A stretch of DNA of 64,000 bases from Amblyornis subalaris (taxonomy: Eukaryota > Chordata > Aves > Passeriformes > Ptilonorhynchidae): positions 1,798,001 to 1,862,000 of the forward strand of contig JACAXG010000060.1 of assembly GCA_018881555.1 (NCBI GenBank), in the 5' to 3' direction. The notes beneath the pieces were generated by a model. It saw nothing but the letters and a program-made list of their open reading frames with translations, had not been told where the DNA came from and made no database searches. Made by a program: the position numbers and the translations under genes. Below are positions 1 to 15,009 of this stretch, one piece after another; the first letter of the stretch is position 1; each line of letters opens with the position of its first letter.

Positions 1-3000
1 TACTACCTTTTATTCCATGATCCCCTGAGCCATACAAAGCTCCATGCCAATCTCCACTCTCTTCACTGGGTAAGGTAGCTTGAGATAAACTGTAAGCCAA
101 ACTGGCATCTAGATAAAAATAAATTGTGTTTGAAGGTTTTTGGCCAGCCTTAACCTGAATAACAAAGAAAGATTATGCCTCCATGTGCAGGTTTTTGTAG
201 TACCACTCTCTCATAAGTCTTTCTGAGATGTGCATTCTCCAGCTATCCTGAATGCAATCCTTCACATTTCCAAGGCCAGCAAGTCTTTTAAGACAATGGG
301 AGCTAATGATCTTGCTTTAAGGACGAGCAGACAGAGGAAGATATGAAAGCTGTCTAAAAACCTGGTTAAGAAGATGGAGTTCACAGTGCCTTACTAATTT
401 CTTTGGACCTAAGTACCTAATGTGAACATTGTCATTCTGCTTTAATTCAGAAAACAATATTCATATAAGTGAAAAAAATAAACTGTAAATACAAAAATAT
501 TGAGTCCAAGATGACAATACTGACAACGTTATTTCTGTAATAATCACAATATATTTATGAAACATTGTTGTAGCACAACATTCCTCTATTTCAAATCACC
601 GAACAGTTTCAGGCAAGACTAACTTAACTAGTTTATTGCTGTTGAAACTAACTTAACTGTGCAAAGTCTATGCTGTTGAAGAATGCACTAGCAAAGAGAC
701 AGAGCTTTAAAACCCATGTACATTGCAGTCTACCACTTGTGAAAGATGTGTCAGTAATATTCATTCATGAGAAGAGCAGAAATCTGAGATACATTATTGA
801 TTTCAGTTCTGCACGTTTACAAAAGCTACAAATTCTATTACAATTTTGAAGTTATTTTGAAATGCACTTTCATTTGATAAACATTTTTAAACAACCTATT
901 TTTTCTCCTATAGCTACATGATTGTTGCATAAAATTTTATATATANTATTAATAGAAATATTTATAGCCATTTGGCAAACTTTCAACATTTCTTTGTTTT
1001 GGAAGGTGCAGATTCACCAGCCAACCAGGTCCTTTGTGTCACAAACAATTAATGCTCCTGGTAATTAATGTATTATATAAGTTGGATTTTTTCTTCAAGT
1101 TAATGCACTACCTCAGTTGTCCATTCAATGTATGCTTGATAAAAGATCTGCAGTGTAACCAAAGTTCTCACTGCAGCAATAGTTTTGCTTCTCTGAATGT
1201 CCAGGTACTACCAGCCTGTCTGGACTACCCCACATTTCTATAGGGCAACCTCCCATGTTACCTACATGGCAGGAGGAGGTAACATTATAATGTTTGGACC
1301 CTAGTGCAGCAAATTTGTGTANAAGACTGTACAGTGCAACTGTAATTATGACTAAAGGGGACAGATTTTTCCAGATACATCCATTCCGTTGCAAGCACAC
1401 CTGGAATTTGATTCTACAACACAAAATGCCCGCAGCTAACAGTCTGTAGCTGATCAGGGCTGGCAGGCAAAGGATCATAGTCACTGCAAAGAGAGTGTTC
1501 ACATGGATGGCTATTGCAACAAAGCCATGGCAAGCTGTGAAAGGAGGACGAGAAAAGGTATTTTGATGTTCGTGAAGGTGCTGGCCGAAAAAAAGGTAAC
1601 ATTCCCAGGAAACACACAACCAGCAAGAAGACAGCAACCAATNTAACGCTACTCGTTTGCACTCTGCATCAAAGTATCAGTGCAACTCGCTGGAGTAGAA
1701 ACAACTCAGCTATAGCAGAATGGTACTCACTGTATTTTCAGCTGAGGCAACAACCGCAGCATAACATTTACCAGAGAAACCCTAGGCCTGAGGCAAAGTT
1801 AAAGCACAGAGATGTCATCTTGCCACGCACTGATAGGGAAGCTAGGCTTGCCAGGAGGTTTTGATCAAGGCTGTGCTGAGTCCAGTCACTAAGTTTTTAA
1901 TTGCTCCCTCCCCCCCAGTTTGGGGTCCTGAAGTGTAAGATACAAAATAATGAGAAGATTTCACAGGGCTTTGTGGCAGGCAGATTTGACCTTGCTGGTA
2001 AGGTTTTTCTGCAAGACATCACAGAGCTATGTTGAACTAGTTTGTGTTGGCCTGAGCTCTTCTGCAAAACTCTTCAAGACTCATGTATCCATGTGGTCTC
2101 GGATGAATACATTTTGCTCTCACACAGTTGTACATAGCTGCTGAAGCCAGAGGCAAGAATAGGACAAAGGAGGCTGAAGATCTGAAATATGGCAGGCAAT
2201 GAGTGCCTCTGGTGGGGATTAGAGCCAATTTGTACAGAAACACTCTATCTGAACTCTAGTTGTTTGTGCACTGTGGGTGTTAATACAACTCAGATCCATC
2301 TTCACAAGCTGCATGAATGTATTTGCAGAGAGGTACTCTTAGGAAGCTTCTTTCTCTCTCAGAGCAATTCCCATTAGTTTCCATAGGAGATCCAAAGTGA
2401 TATCATTGGAGGTCACAGACCCATTAAAATTTGTAAATGAAAACTGCTGCTTCCTATTAATGAAACACTTCTGCAGAGATGCCCAGCAAACTTAGACAAA
2501 GTTCGGTGTATTCAAGCCGGATCAGAGATCACAGAAAGTGAGAATAGTCACCGTTTTTAAATCAATTGCAGCTCTCCTCAGTTAGGTGCAATTTCCAGAG
2601 CAATCACGTCAATTCTGCAGATAACCATTCTGCAAGATACGAATATAAATGGTATGATATCAAAGAGAGAGAAAAAGCCAATTCCTTTTGAGTTCACATG
2701 ATTGTAAGTGAAAGGCAGCAAGAAACATCAGGGAGTCTCTTTTAACAGAAGCAAAGACAGCAGGTGTTTAATTAGCCCCAGATCATACGTATCTGACTGA
2801 AAATGTGTGATGCATAGGTAGCACTTTCACACGAGACAAGGCTGCTACTCTGCCCTGTTCTTTCAGAAAATACTTATGTATGTAGGGAAATTATCCTGGC
2901 CACAAATAATCACAAACTGACTGCTGCAGACCTGCATAAAGGATAACTTTGGGCCTAAACTCTCTTAAAATATGCATTCAATGAGGCTGTAGTTTGAATA

Positions 3001-4029
3001 CGACAGAAAAAACCCTTCTGCCAGACCTTGCCACAACAGACATGCGCAATTTACATTTAATGAAAACAACCTTCAGTAATCTTTTGAGTTGCTTGGATTT
3101 ATTTGCCTTCCATTTCACTAAGATGAAGTACATGTCACGTTTAGGACCTATACTAGTACATTTTGGGTACAATTTTGTAGAGTTGTATTAACTGCTATAG
3201 GTTTTCAAGCTGCTTGAATTTTTGTACCAAGATGGCAGAAAAGAGAGTGATGGGTTGATCACAGGAAAGCTGTTGGTGTCAGGGAGAGTTAAATGTGTGT
3301 AAGTAATCCCATTTCTATACAAATGAGACACCAGTTAGGGAACATGCTTGCATTACTTCTTTATCCATTTACAGAATCTACTAGCGTTTCTCTGGGGACT
3401 TCTCAGCCTCCAGCCTGCAGGAGAATAAAACCCCCCAGACGTTCATCTGTATGTGGTTCATTTGCATACACAGCTCCAAAAGAGACTGTAAACAAGAGCT
3501 CCTTATGATCCAAACAGATTTCTGAAAATGCTACTTGTTGATGGAGCTTACAAATTTACTTGCACCTNTTCTATACTAACATTTTCCCTGGCATCCGACA
3601 TTTCTCATGAATCCCTGAAATGGAGGTTTTGAAGGTGGGGAAACACTTCAGCCAGAAGGATGACAGCTTAGCTTTGTCCAGAAATGAACCTGATTTATGA
3701 TGTTTGAGCAAGACCAAGAATTAAAGGGTGGTCTTTGGAGACTCTGCTTTAAGCTGGAGAGATAGATGATTTTTATTCTTGGATGCTCCTGTTTACCTTA
3801 TTCATGATGTCATTAGTTTGACAACTTAATATTTCTTTGAACAATAATGAGATAAGAAGAGGTTTTCAGAATTGCTTCATATCTCTATTAGTAGATTACA
3901 GGCTAAGTTGCAGAAGTTCTCTGGTCAGGAAATACAGAGATGGGATAGTTTATCACTAAAGCACTGAAGATTCCTTTTTTTGTGTGAGCTTTTCTTCCTA
4001 AATATTCAAATCCCTTTCTTATTCACATA

Positions 4030-4140
4030 CCTGTGAACCATGATCAAATCACCTCTTAACCTTCAACTGCAGTGAGCAAATAGATTAAATTTTATATCTT
4101 TTTCTTCTCATATTAAAATCTTTCTTGAACTCTTTTGCAC
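4030..4140 (-). mobile_element. Possible ancient CR1-type LINE scrap
   Basis: ACCATGATCAAATCACCTCT followed by TAACCTTC, then an AGCAAATAGATTAAAT stretch and a TTTCTTCTCATAT stretch, resembles the reverse complement of an old CR1 3' region (ATGATCA.GTCACCTCTCAGCCTTC type). It is short and diverged, so this is tentative. Confidence 0.4.
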
Positions 4141-5642
4141 AAAACATAGTACAAAAGAGTATTAGCTCTAGAGAAGGTAGTTTTATTCCTGCAGGGGTGG
4201 TATTATTAGACTGTACAGAAACATCATATTCTTTCTGCTCGTGTGATATTTCTCTGCTTATACATCCTTTGGCACAGGGCCAGGTAGGTTCTTTATTGTC
4301 ACAAATAGGTATTTGAATAGTGCTACAGTGCACATCAGGGCAGTGTACTGTATGATTCCCTTTCCCTCAGAAGGTGAAATACAAATCCATGGATTAATCA
4401 GATTTCAGTCCCTCCCTTTGTCTAATATGCATTGATCATAGACTGTTGCTATTGTTGTTGTTTTTTAAAAATTAGATGTTGTTTACAGGAGACAGGTCCA
4501 TACCTGTGCCTGTCAGTTTAGTATCTTGACTAAATACTCTGTTCATGCTTCTATTACACAAATGTCTTTAAAATGAAAGTAAAAAATAGCAAGGACATAT
4601 ATATTTATACATATATATAAACTATGTGTGTTGATAGATATGTCAATATATGTTAAATAAGTACTTGTAGGCATAACCATTCTGAAACAATTACAATTTT
4701 TAGATATCAAAAGAATGATTTTAAAAATCTTTATTAACATGGGGTTTTTTGTGACATGATCCTTCCCCACTCAGTTTTCCTGAAGCACATTTGCCTTTCA
4801 AGTGTTACTCCCGAGCTCTTGTTTTTTTCCAGAACCACATTCTTCTCCTCCACAAAACTGTAGTGTGATCATGCTTTGCTCATAGGTAGCTGTAGAAGTT
4901 AATTTTTAAAGTAGGAACACGTTTTTAGAGATAATTCTGTCTAGCAGATACAGAATAATCCAGAGCCAGCAGCAATACCTTCTTTGGAAAGGTAATATTT
5001 AGAGACTCGACAGGTGTTTTGCCTTTGGCAGGGACAGCCCTNTGGTATGTGACCTGAAATTCCCTGTGACAATGCAGATCCTTTCTGCATACAAAGCAGC
5101 TGCTTATCTCCATCCTTCCCCTGGTTTGGGCATGGTTGCAGACACCCTGGCAGGAAGTCCCATCACAGAACCAGGGGCACTGCATGCCTCCCCTTTCTAT
5201 TTATTAATAATTACAGCAGATAACATCACACCTGTACGAAGTGCTTATCCCTTCTGCCTTTCACCAGCAGGTGGGTCAGTGAAGGCCCATTTTTTCCTTT
5301 TAATTTGGAGAGTGTATATTAAAGAAAAGAAAAAGAAAGAAATCTCAACACATTAATAGATCCAGATTTATGCCAAACTGAAGATGATATCCCAGCATGT
5401 TATGAATTTATGGAAACTGCATGCAAAGTTTGCTGGATTTCTTTTTTGTTATCAGTGGAAGGGGGAGTTATGAAAGAATTTCCACATATTACATAGAGCA
5501 AATTGTTTATCAGAGATTGTTATTCCAAATCTTCATTAGACACTCAATAGATAATTCAGACTTCTGAAAACCACAAGTGGTCTGCAGCTTCTGAACCTCA
5601 GGCTGCTTTTTCACTTGAGGCACTTGAAAATATATTTATGTG

Positions 5643-5648
<6 letters not shown>

Positions 5649-5667
<19 letters not shown>
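5649..5667. repeat. (AT)n microsatellite
   Basis: An uninterrupted AT dinucleotide run flanked by ATAC and ACAC extensions. Confidence 0.9.
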
Positions 5668-5673
<6 letters not shown>

Positions 5674-8600
5674 ATGAAATTTGCAATGGAAACTGCAATC
5701 CCAGAAGATCGACTTTACAAGAGTTAATGGGATTTATAAATCCTATTTTCACATGCCACTTTTATACACTAGACACATGTGAACAGAGTTTCTGACTATT
5801 TATTTCCAGCCTCTTGCATCAGCTGTATGTTTTCATCTCCTTTTTTTCCCCAGTAGGAGAACTTCTTTGTGCTTATTAAATAGATGCACCTCATCTGTGA
5901 GTATAAAGTAACACAGAAAACAAGTGGAGATAATATATGACTTCCTCTGATCTCCCCGTTACTTCCGTATTCCATAGACTTTGAGCCATGCTCTTCTGGA
6001 AAAAGAAATTTAAAGTGGCTGCTCAGCCTACCTATGAGCAACAGGTGTGGGGAGTGGGGCTTGTGTGTGAACCTAGAAAGAAGAGACTCTTAGCTGCAAC
6101 TAAAGGATGGAAATATTTGCTGGCAGGTCAAACAGAATGCAAAATCCTGTTAAAATTGAAAAAGAGCACTGNGATGCATGACTGAAGTGGCAGCAAGACA
6201 GAGGGTCTGTGAAGGTGAAACCAGNACAGTGCTGGCCTGGGGATGTGTTTTAGGGCAGTCAGTGAGCACCCAGGCAACATTTTGACAAGAATCATCCTTA
6301 CAATGTTTAAACTAAAACTTAACTTCAGTGTCTGGTGAAGGTCAATAGGATAAGGGCATCTGAAAACTTCAGCCTATTGATTACTTGAAGATAAAACCAC
6401 ATTTATACAAGAAAATGTGTACAACACTTGGGCTAAGTGAAAGTGGATGCACATCTCCCCTCCAAAGAGATGAGGACAGCATAACAATTTTTCTCATCTG
6501 CCTGGAAAGCAAGTGGTGGCATCANGTATGCTCAACTAATTGAGAGAAGTCAAGGTGTGAAGGCTCTGGTCCCGGACTGGTACTGAGGACCTTCTGAAGG
6601 ACAAAAGCACTCAGGTAAGATGCAGAACCAAGCCTCTATCCTCTGCATGTGTCACCTTTTGCGGACAAGGGCAGGGAACAGCAAAGTGTTCAAAGTGATC
6701 AGGTAAGACTTGAGTGATACCACTGCCACCCAAGGGCAGTGGAAAGCTGGAAGAAGAGAGGAGACTGGTGAGAACACCCTCCCTCAAGAGTGTTGCCATG
6801 CTCCATTAATGTGCTTTCTTGCTCTTTTTGCAAAAGTGGAAAAAGAAATATCTGTATCCAGGGAAGAGGCACTCATACTCATTTTTTGAGTCAGGTGGGC
6901 GGATACTATAGGAATGGAGGTGGCAGCTGCTATTTGGTACCTCACATAGCCCTCCCAATGTTCAAAGACACCTCAGCAGAACTTCGTCAATGAGTTTTGG
7001 ACAAGTTAAGTGGCTAGTTTTGAATACACTGAAAAAAATGGGATGAAGAACAAGATTTTTTTAATCAGAAATGGCTTCTTTGAGAAGTATATTTTTTTTA
7101 AATCCCTCTCATTAATTTTAAAAGATCAAATTTATAACTAATAATCTGTGTTAACACTTGATAAAGAAAGAGGTGATTAAGAGCTCCTCCTCACAACAGG
7201 TTTACTTTTCACGCCAAACAGTCTTGTCGAGNACCCACAAATCCGAACTTTTCCATTCAGATTAAAGTACTTCTTTCTTTTCCTTTTCCACTCAGTCATC
7301 AAACCTGGAGGAAGAACCCCAGTCCATGAGCAATCCCAGCCAGACGGAAGGCAGCAGAGAATAATCCATTGTATGAGAGACTTCCTTGTGTGATGCTGAC
7401 TGTACAGAAGAGGCAAGTAATGAATAGGCAAACCAGACCCACAAGCAACTCTTCCTTGCCTCTTCTCGCAGCCCTTCTGTTGATCCAGCCCTGTCACTCA
7501 AATCATATGATTTCCCACACCAAAAGCAGTTTCCAAAAGGCTGCTTAGCTGTTGCTAGAGCTGCATCACTTTCATATACATATTCTACATATTATACATA
7601 TTCTTTCTTTTAACCACCATGCCAAATCTGTAGCATACTGCATAGCACTGGCAGTGCAGACACCATCCAGGCCTACAGTTCTAGGGGCAGTGTTACAAAT
7701 TTGAGATGAACAATCTCCTGGCATATCAGCCATTTACCTTTGTAGAGAATTTCTACTGAACATGCCTGCGACANATCTCTTTTCTCTTTCCCTGTTCTTA
7801 GATTATGAGTAAAATAAAACACAGCCTATGACATTAATGGTCTTGTAATATTGGTTGAACTATCTGGATGCTAGGAGACATCGCAAGTGAGGTNATTTTT
7901 TCAAACAGTGTATTGAATTACAGGTTTCTATTTGCTTTTTGTTTTGCTTTTCCCTCTGGGACCCATTTGTACACTGAACAAAGTAGGAGCTTGCTTAATA
8001 CAGCTATTCAGTGTTTTATCTCACCTTCATTGTCCTTTCTAACCACACTATTTCTGGGNTTTTTTTCATGACAGGAAAACTGTTGCTTCTTCTGCATTCT
8101 TCTGCACACTCACACTAATGTCTGAATACATAATAAATAGGTGTACATTTACTGCCNCAGCAATCTGGTGTTGAGGGACTTTGGCTTTCTCTTCCTTTTT
8201 ACAGGTGGAGGATGAAGAGAGATTGAAATGTCAGACCATCCATTCATTGCACGGTCAGCTTCAGACAGGTGGGATTTCTCCTTTTAGAGTGCTTACATTA
8301 TACAAACTTGTAACCCATGATAATTATATAGTTCTATAACAGCAGACATGCTGGGGGCATGGTGACANTTTAACTAATTCGTGTATTCTAGGCAAAGTAG
8401 CAGTGCTGTGAAAGCCACAAAGGATTGCAGTGTTTGCATTGTGCAAGGTGCTATCCTTCTCACAGCCCAGTGACACATCACCTAGGCACCACCTCCAGCT
8501 TTGAAGCCCAGTTCCTAGCTATTTAATAGTGGTGTGTTTGTGCTGAGTNCTTTTGTAAGTCTTACATCAGAAAACAGGGGGAATAAATTACAGGATTTGT

Positions 8601-11129
8601 CCGCACAGCAAAATGAGGTGTATCAGCTTCTTGCACGAGCAATCGAGTACAGCTCATGCCATGNGTGAAGGAGATTCAAGTAGGCTCCGCAGCGTGTCAC
8701 ACAGGGAAGGACCCAGGTGGATGCTCACTACTCCTGGCCCATGCACTCTGGCATAGCTTTTNATTTGTGGTTCTGTTTCTGGCTTGCAGAAAATACACCA
8801 CTCTTATTAAGTGGTTATACGTGGTAATTCTAAAATGGGGCCACTCTTTGTCTGTTCCCAAGAGCCCTCTCAGTGTCAAAGCAGCAAGTCAGGNGGGAGC
8901 TCAGTGCCTGGAGGCAGCTTCTTGCCTGATGTCAGCATTTCATTGCCTCTCATAGAGGCTTAGAACATGGGGTTTGCAAGGTTTGATCCTCAAAACTGCA
9001 TCTTCGGATGAAGAAATGCAATGTGATTCATGTACTTTTCTTCCAGAAGCTGTCACTGGCAACAGTAAATTGTAGAGAATTNAAGTCTTTCTGTCTGTGT
9101 GATTTACCAAAGTTCAAATCAATGCCCCTTCTCTCAGGGTCTTACTTTTTTGGGTCCGCTTTTGTTATGGTCCCCATCTCTAGTCTTTCTTCCCTTGTTG
9201 TCCCTTCCTGCCCCTTCCTTCTCCTCTCCTGTTTCCCTCAGCTNGCAAACTCAGCTTTTGAAGACTCCTGCTCCACCATCTTCTCCCATAGGACCTCACC
9301 TAGCTCTGCCAATCCTTTGTGCCANGCTTGTGCTCAAACACATTAAAAAGTAAATCAATTCCAGGTTGCTACAGGCTTGGGCAGAAAGTCCAAGGAGAGT
9401 GTTTTCTCTTTTGCTGTCTTCAAGATCGACAATCAAAACAATTGATTCTTCTGCNCAGGAGCCCTGGTGATCTCTGTGTTGAGTGACCTCTGTACAATTA
9501 GTCCCACAGCAAACACAGGGCACAGAGAGCAAATGAGGCCATAGAGGGTACAAAAAGCAAACAGCCCCTCTGCTGAGGTGATGAGAGCTTAGAGCTGATA
9601 GTGTCTGAAAAAGCCTTATTCCTTCCAATGAACACCAGATACTTATTATGAAGTCTGGTCTGGGTTTGAAGGCAGTATTTTTTAGCTGAAAAAAGTTACA
9701 AATGTGTGAAACCTTGAAGATGGATGTACTGCTAATGNCAGCTGAACAGCTTGGGAGAGACTGGCATTCCACACATGGGGTTCAGAGGATTCAGTATTTT
9801 GCCTTTTTTTCCTTTCACTCNGTCTTACTTTTTTGGTAGACTAGAGAACTGAAAGCATCATTTTTTGAACAACAAACTTGAATACAGCCATAAAGGGTTT
9901 ATACCCTGCAGCCTTTAGAAGGAAGTATCAGCTGCTAAGGTCTGTGTACAGGGGACCAGCCCTAAGGCTGAACTAACAGGAGAACAGTATGGAAAAGAGC
10001 CAAACATCGCTCAGGGTAGAAGAGGGAAAGCAGCTGGCCAGCCNCACCTGGGACTGCAGTAATCAGCGAGTGAAACAGGAACATTGGAAACTCCCTTTAG
10101 GTGAAAGCTCAGGAGATAGGGAGATGCTGATTTATTGGCTGTCACTGAGGTCAAATCAACAAAACAGCAGGCTGTGGGCGAAAATTAAATAGAGGCAGGT
10201 CAGTTATGTGGGAAAGGAAAGGTGTTAAAAGGGATTGCCAGGTAAAACAACTCATGTGATTCGGGCTCTGTGGACAATAAACCTGCTGTTATAACCATGC
10301 TGTGTGCATCTGGCTTCCTTCCCTTGTCAGAGCATTCAAGAGGATGTCCTCAAATGTCAGACTGGACAGGGTTGGAGGATGGACTGAACGCCACCTTAAC
10401 ATCAGGGGTCCTGAGCAATCTTTCCAATGTGCACCCAACTTTGTTATTTATTTTTGTTTTAATGAAGATTTAGTGCAAGAAAAAGTGCTTAGAAATAGTT
10501 CTGTTAACGCAGAACACTGGTATAAGCCTGTTNACACTCTTCTGCCACGTTGCCCTTTGTAGCAGCCCTTGGCTGAGCATAGCCATGAGAATGACGTCCG
10601 TGCTCCAGCCACACCTTGGTGTTCTGCCTGTTTTCCTTCATTAATACACTGCTCAGGGAAGGTTGAGGGACTTGCCAAAACCGGGCACTTTCTGGAGTTG
10701 TTTCCCTCGGTAAAGTAGCACACAGGAGCTTGTGTCAGTCTGTCTTGTATCTCTGCCCTTGCCCTCTTTCCACTTTATTCCCTGTCCAGTACTTTCCCTG
10801 GTTAGTAGAGCAGAAACAAAACTTCAGCAATACAGAGAACTCCTGGGGGTGCAGTTTCTACCTGAGCCAGTGGATCACTTTGCTGATTACCTCATGAAGA
10901 AAGTTTGGGAAAGAAAAAATTCCTTTACAGGAAAAAAAAAAATAGATGTGTTTGTAGCTGACAGCCAGCTAAGGATAAACTCAGAAGCAAGAACTCTGGC
11001 ACGCTGCAGCCACGCAGTGTGATCTTTTCCCAATCCAGTCATGTGTTTTGACAAATCAAACACACAAAAGCTGCAATTCTGCAAGTCTCAGGCAATTCCA
11101 TCAGTGAGGTTTGGCACAATCATAAAAAA

Positions 11130-11158
11130 AACCCCAAACCAAACCAAACTAAAAACCC
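11130..11158. repeat. (CCAAA)n-like simple repeat
   Basis: Imperfect AACCAAACC-type units after a short poly-A run. Confidence 0.6.
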
Positions 11159-14100
11159 TGACTCCTCTACCATGTGTGCTTGGTGCGAGGTGTCACCAGG
11201 GACATCCTGGCCTTGTGGGTAGAAAGGAGAGCCCTACCAGCATCACAGCCTCCTGCAAGCCACAGCTTCCTCAGCTGGGGCCATGTGAAATGCAGGCAGA
11301 GGATGAGCCTCCCTCAAGGAAAACATACCAAAGAGAAGGGCCCCAGGCAGCTGGAGGCCTGTAAATGCAACTGCAGGTGCNCAAATACTCTTTCCCTGCA
11401 GGACACCTCCAAAAAGACTCAAACTCTACTCCATGTGGACGCTTCCATTGTGCCCTGTGTTGGGCCTCCAGGAGCAGCACCAGAGCCTGGGCTTGGTGCT
11501 TTGCCTTGAGAGGACACCCTCAGTCAGAAGTTGTGACAGACCAAGCACCTTGGGCCGAGAGACATACAATTCCTCCAGGAAAGTGGAGAAAGGTCCTGCC
11601 CTCAGCTCATGCTTATCTGGGGTGCTCAGGTCCTGTGTGAGCTGCACAGCTACGGGTCCTGCCTCCTGCCTGGCTGTGGGGTCAAGCTGAGCCTCGGCAC
11701 ACATCCAAATGCTCCACAAGCCACAGTGTGTGTGAGGTTTTCATACCAGCTCAGACTCAACCTGGCTGCCCAGCTCCTTTGTACACTGCTATGCCTCAGC
11801 CCTAGATGATCACTTTCTCACAGGCTCTGCACAAGTATCATGGTTTCCCATGTCCTACTGTTACAGGTTACCACCAAGCAGGAAATGCACTTGAGTTGTT
11901 GCATGTGAGAAAGACATTTTCTATGTGAAATTTCACTCAGCCTAAACAGAGCCAAGTGCCAGCCTTTGGAGGAGATTGAACAGAGGTGTGCTTTAGGGCA
12001 TCAACATATACCTCCACATTCCCACAGGCTGGAGGGGATGTCCCATGCAAAAATCTCTCCCAAAAAAACCTGGTAGAGACATATCAGACTTGCAGTCTCT
12101 GAGAGCCTACATTTTACTGAACATTTTTTGGAACTTCATGAGCATTCAACCCTAATGGCTGACACCCCACACCAGTCAGATGTTTGGTATTCACCTGGCA
12201 TCACAATGGGGTGATTTCTTCTCCTGAGAAGTGTCTGGAGCAGGTGAGTTTGTAAAGGTGTGGAGACTCACCGTGAGGGCATGTTGTATTCCAANAGGTT
12301 TTAAAGCTACCACTCACTTGGTGAACTGGGCAGGGACAGAGGAAAGAAAAGCCCAAGGACCCCCAGAAGGGGATGGTTCAGCAGGAGGAGGTCAGCGGAC
12401 GACAGCAGTGAACAGAAGACCGGGAGGAGAAAGGTGTGGGCAATCAAGGGGAAAGTAAGGAAGACTTAAAGCAGTTACGGATTTATGCCATTGATACGGG
12501 TGACAGCTGGGATTTTATGAAGACTTTGAAAGAGTGATACGCTTTTTAGGCATTTTGAGTCTTTTCCACTGCTGTGTGATAAGGGAAATGCAGCTGCAAG
12601 AAGGCATATAGCTCAGATAAGAGAGGCTAATAAACATATGGATGAGGTTCAAACCCAGCTAGATCAAAGGAATATATTTGGCTATTCTCATAACAAGGGC
12701 TTTATCCTTGCCTTGTTATTTTCCCTCAGATAGGAAACTCCTCCTTTAGTCCCAGGGCAGTTTAGCCTTTTTCTCTAGGTCTCCAAACTGCACTTGTGAG
12801 AATCTAAAAACAAATTGATCTCCTGACTTACACTTACTTCCATCACAGCCCTCTGATTTCTCCCTGGTTTCAGTTACTCACCCCCCAGCATCATCCTCAG
12901 TCCTTTACAGCTGCACCCACCTCAAGCAGCAGTTACATCCCCTCACCACCCCTGGATCAGGCCAGGATGCTCCACACCTCTGGCCCTGAGCTGTGGAAAG
13001 GTACAGCAAGCAAGAGAGGCACACTTGGGTCTTACCTTTTTCCAGGAGCGAGGCCAGAGCCATTGAACATACACAGATGCCCTGACCTGGATACTCTGCC
13101 TGCAGGGCTGCTCACACCTCCTGCACCTGCCAGCACTGATAAGAGACACCATCACTCTCTGCTGCAGGCCCTCACTCCATAGCTAAATCTGCCAGGACTT
13201 GTTTTACTAGGTGGGCTCGTTCCTTACATTTTCACAATATTCCTTTTTGTCTAGTCTTATCCTCCACAGAGGAGAAGCTCTTGCCCTTCAGANCAACCTC
13301 TCCTCACCCAGCCACTGATTACCATCACCTAAAGCAGCTGCTTGGCCTCATTAAGGCCAGTTAAAGGCAGAGCTGCCTGAACCCCAGAGGACACACTTTT
13401 TTTGTTCAGGGAGCTCTGCAGATCATTTTGTGCCTGTACACTCACATTAATCTCCTAAAGTTAGCAAATGTGTTTAGTTAAATGAAAATGACAACATCTT
13501 AAAGATAGCATTAAGATTTGGAGGCAGCATTTGGTCTACTGAGGACTATTAACTCCCCCTTTAAGGTAATATCTACTTTATCTGTTGCAAAGAGATACAG
13601 CTTTGTTTACCCTCTGTTGGTATTTGCCCAACAGACAGTATTGTCTAGTTTTGAAAACATATCAGACCACACAAAAGAGCTGCCAGACTCTTACTGAGCT
13701 GATGATTCCTTTTTGAATCATCGTTTTCCTTATCTTGGGATCCAGGCTGTCGTCTTTAATTATTTTAGAATGAACTGCCACATCTTATCTTTATTAGGAT
13801 ATTTTATCCCGTTCACTCTTCTATCTCTTCCTTATTCAGAAACACAGAAAGTAAAGAATTGTGATTCTTGGTGTTTCACCTCATTGCTTATTAAATTTGG
13901 GAAACTTTTTTAAGAAAGAATTTATATTCAGCTTCCCTTTATAGTCTGGCTCTCTGNTGTGAGTGTCCTTCCTGGCTGCTCAGCTCTTTCCAGCAGACTT
14001 CTCTCGTATTCTGGATGCTGAAATGCTGCATCCTCCAGTTTGCCTGGAACTTATCATCTAAGCTGGAGAAGCAAGACTCCTAGAGACTAGAACAGGTGAT

Positions 14101-14981
14101 ATATGAGCCCACCTGTTCTGTCTGCATTACTCCATTTCTCCTGCTTCATTAACCACAGGTCTAATGTCCTGGCCACTATGACCTTCCTCATCAACCCAAA
14201 CACTGTGGCCCTTTCCTGTGTACACCAACATTTCTCTAAGTTTATTTTAATTGTGGCCTCTTATTCACAAAATTCAAAGTCTGATCTACACAATCTAGTC
14301 CCACCATAGCATGGACAATATGTAGCTAAATNCCTAGGTAGCTACATTTCTATTGGTCCAGCACAACACATGCATCTAGTGATCAATAAAATATAAATTT
14401 GGAAGAGTGGGGATCCAGTGAAATAGGTTTTAAGCATTTTCATTATCACAGGCAGAATGTAATAAAGTAGCTCTATACCACAACACCCAAAGAGTAATCT
14501 TATGATACGTGTGCCTCTCAAGAGCCATTTATTTAATATTTTATCATATTAGGCTTAAAATTAAGAAATACTCTGTGCAGAATTGCAATCACACGAACCT
14601 GCAAATACAAGAGGATGGGACATTCAGGTACAGAGTAGAAGTGGACCAAGTATACAGACCAGTAAGAAGTGAGGATGCGACACTGGGCAACAAGCTTCAC
14701 TGGTATGGACCTGGACATACCGAGAAGAGGCCCAAAGAGTGGTGTACAGCACCCCACAGAGCAATCAGAGCTCCACACCAGAGAGCAGAACAGCAACTGG
14801 CATCAGAGCAGAAGCTGAAATGAAAGCTGACAGTGGAACAAATGTTGGTCGGTAAAACACAGGCTGATTATATACCAGTTAGCATTGATTCGGGTGCCAA
14901 GAATAACAGCAGGCACTGGAACAGAGTGGGGGAGTGTGAGGCACTGAGAAAGAGCTCAGCACAACAGAGCGGGAGATGATT

Positions 14982-15009
14982 AAACAAACAAACAAACAAA
15001 CAAACAAAC
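14982..15009. repeat. (AAAC)7 microsatellite
   Basis: Seven perfect AAAC units. Confidence 0.95.

Noticed and set aside
1125..1637. A 170-codon hydrophobic minus-strand frame that could suggest a membrane protein
   Set aside because: It includes an n codon, has no family motif, and its hydrophobicity follows from T-rich composition.
14982..15009. Regular short repeat considered as a CRISPR-like array
   Set aside because: It is an uninterrupted AAAC microsatellite with no spacers, and the host is a vertebrate.
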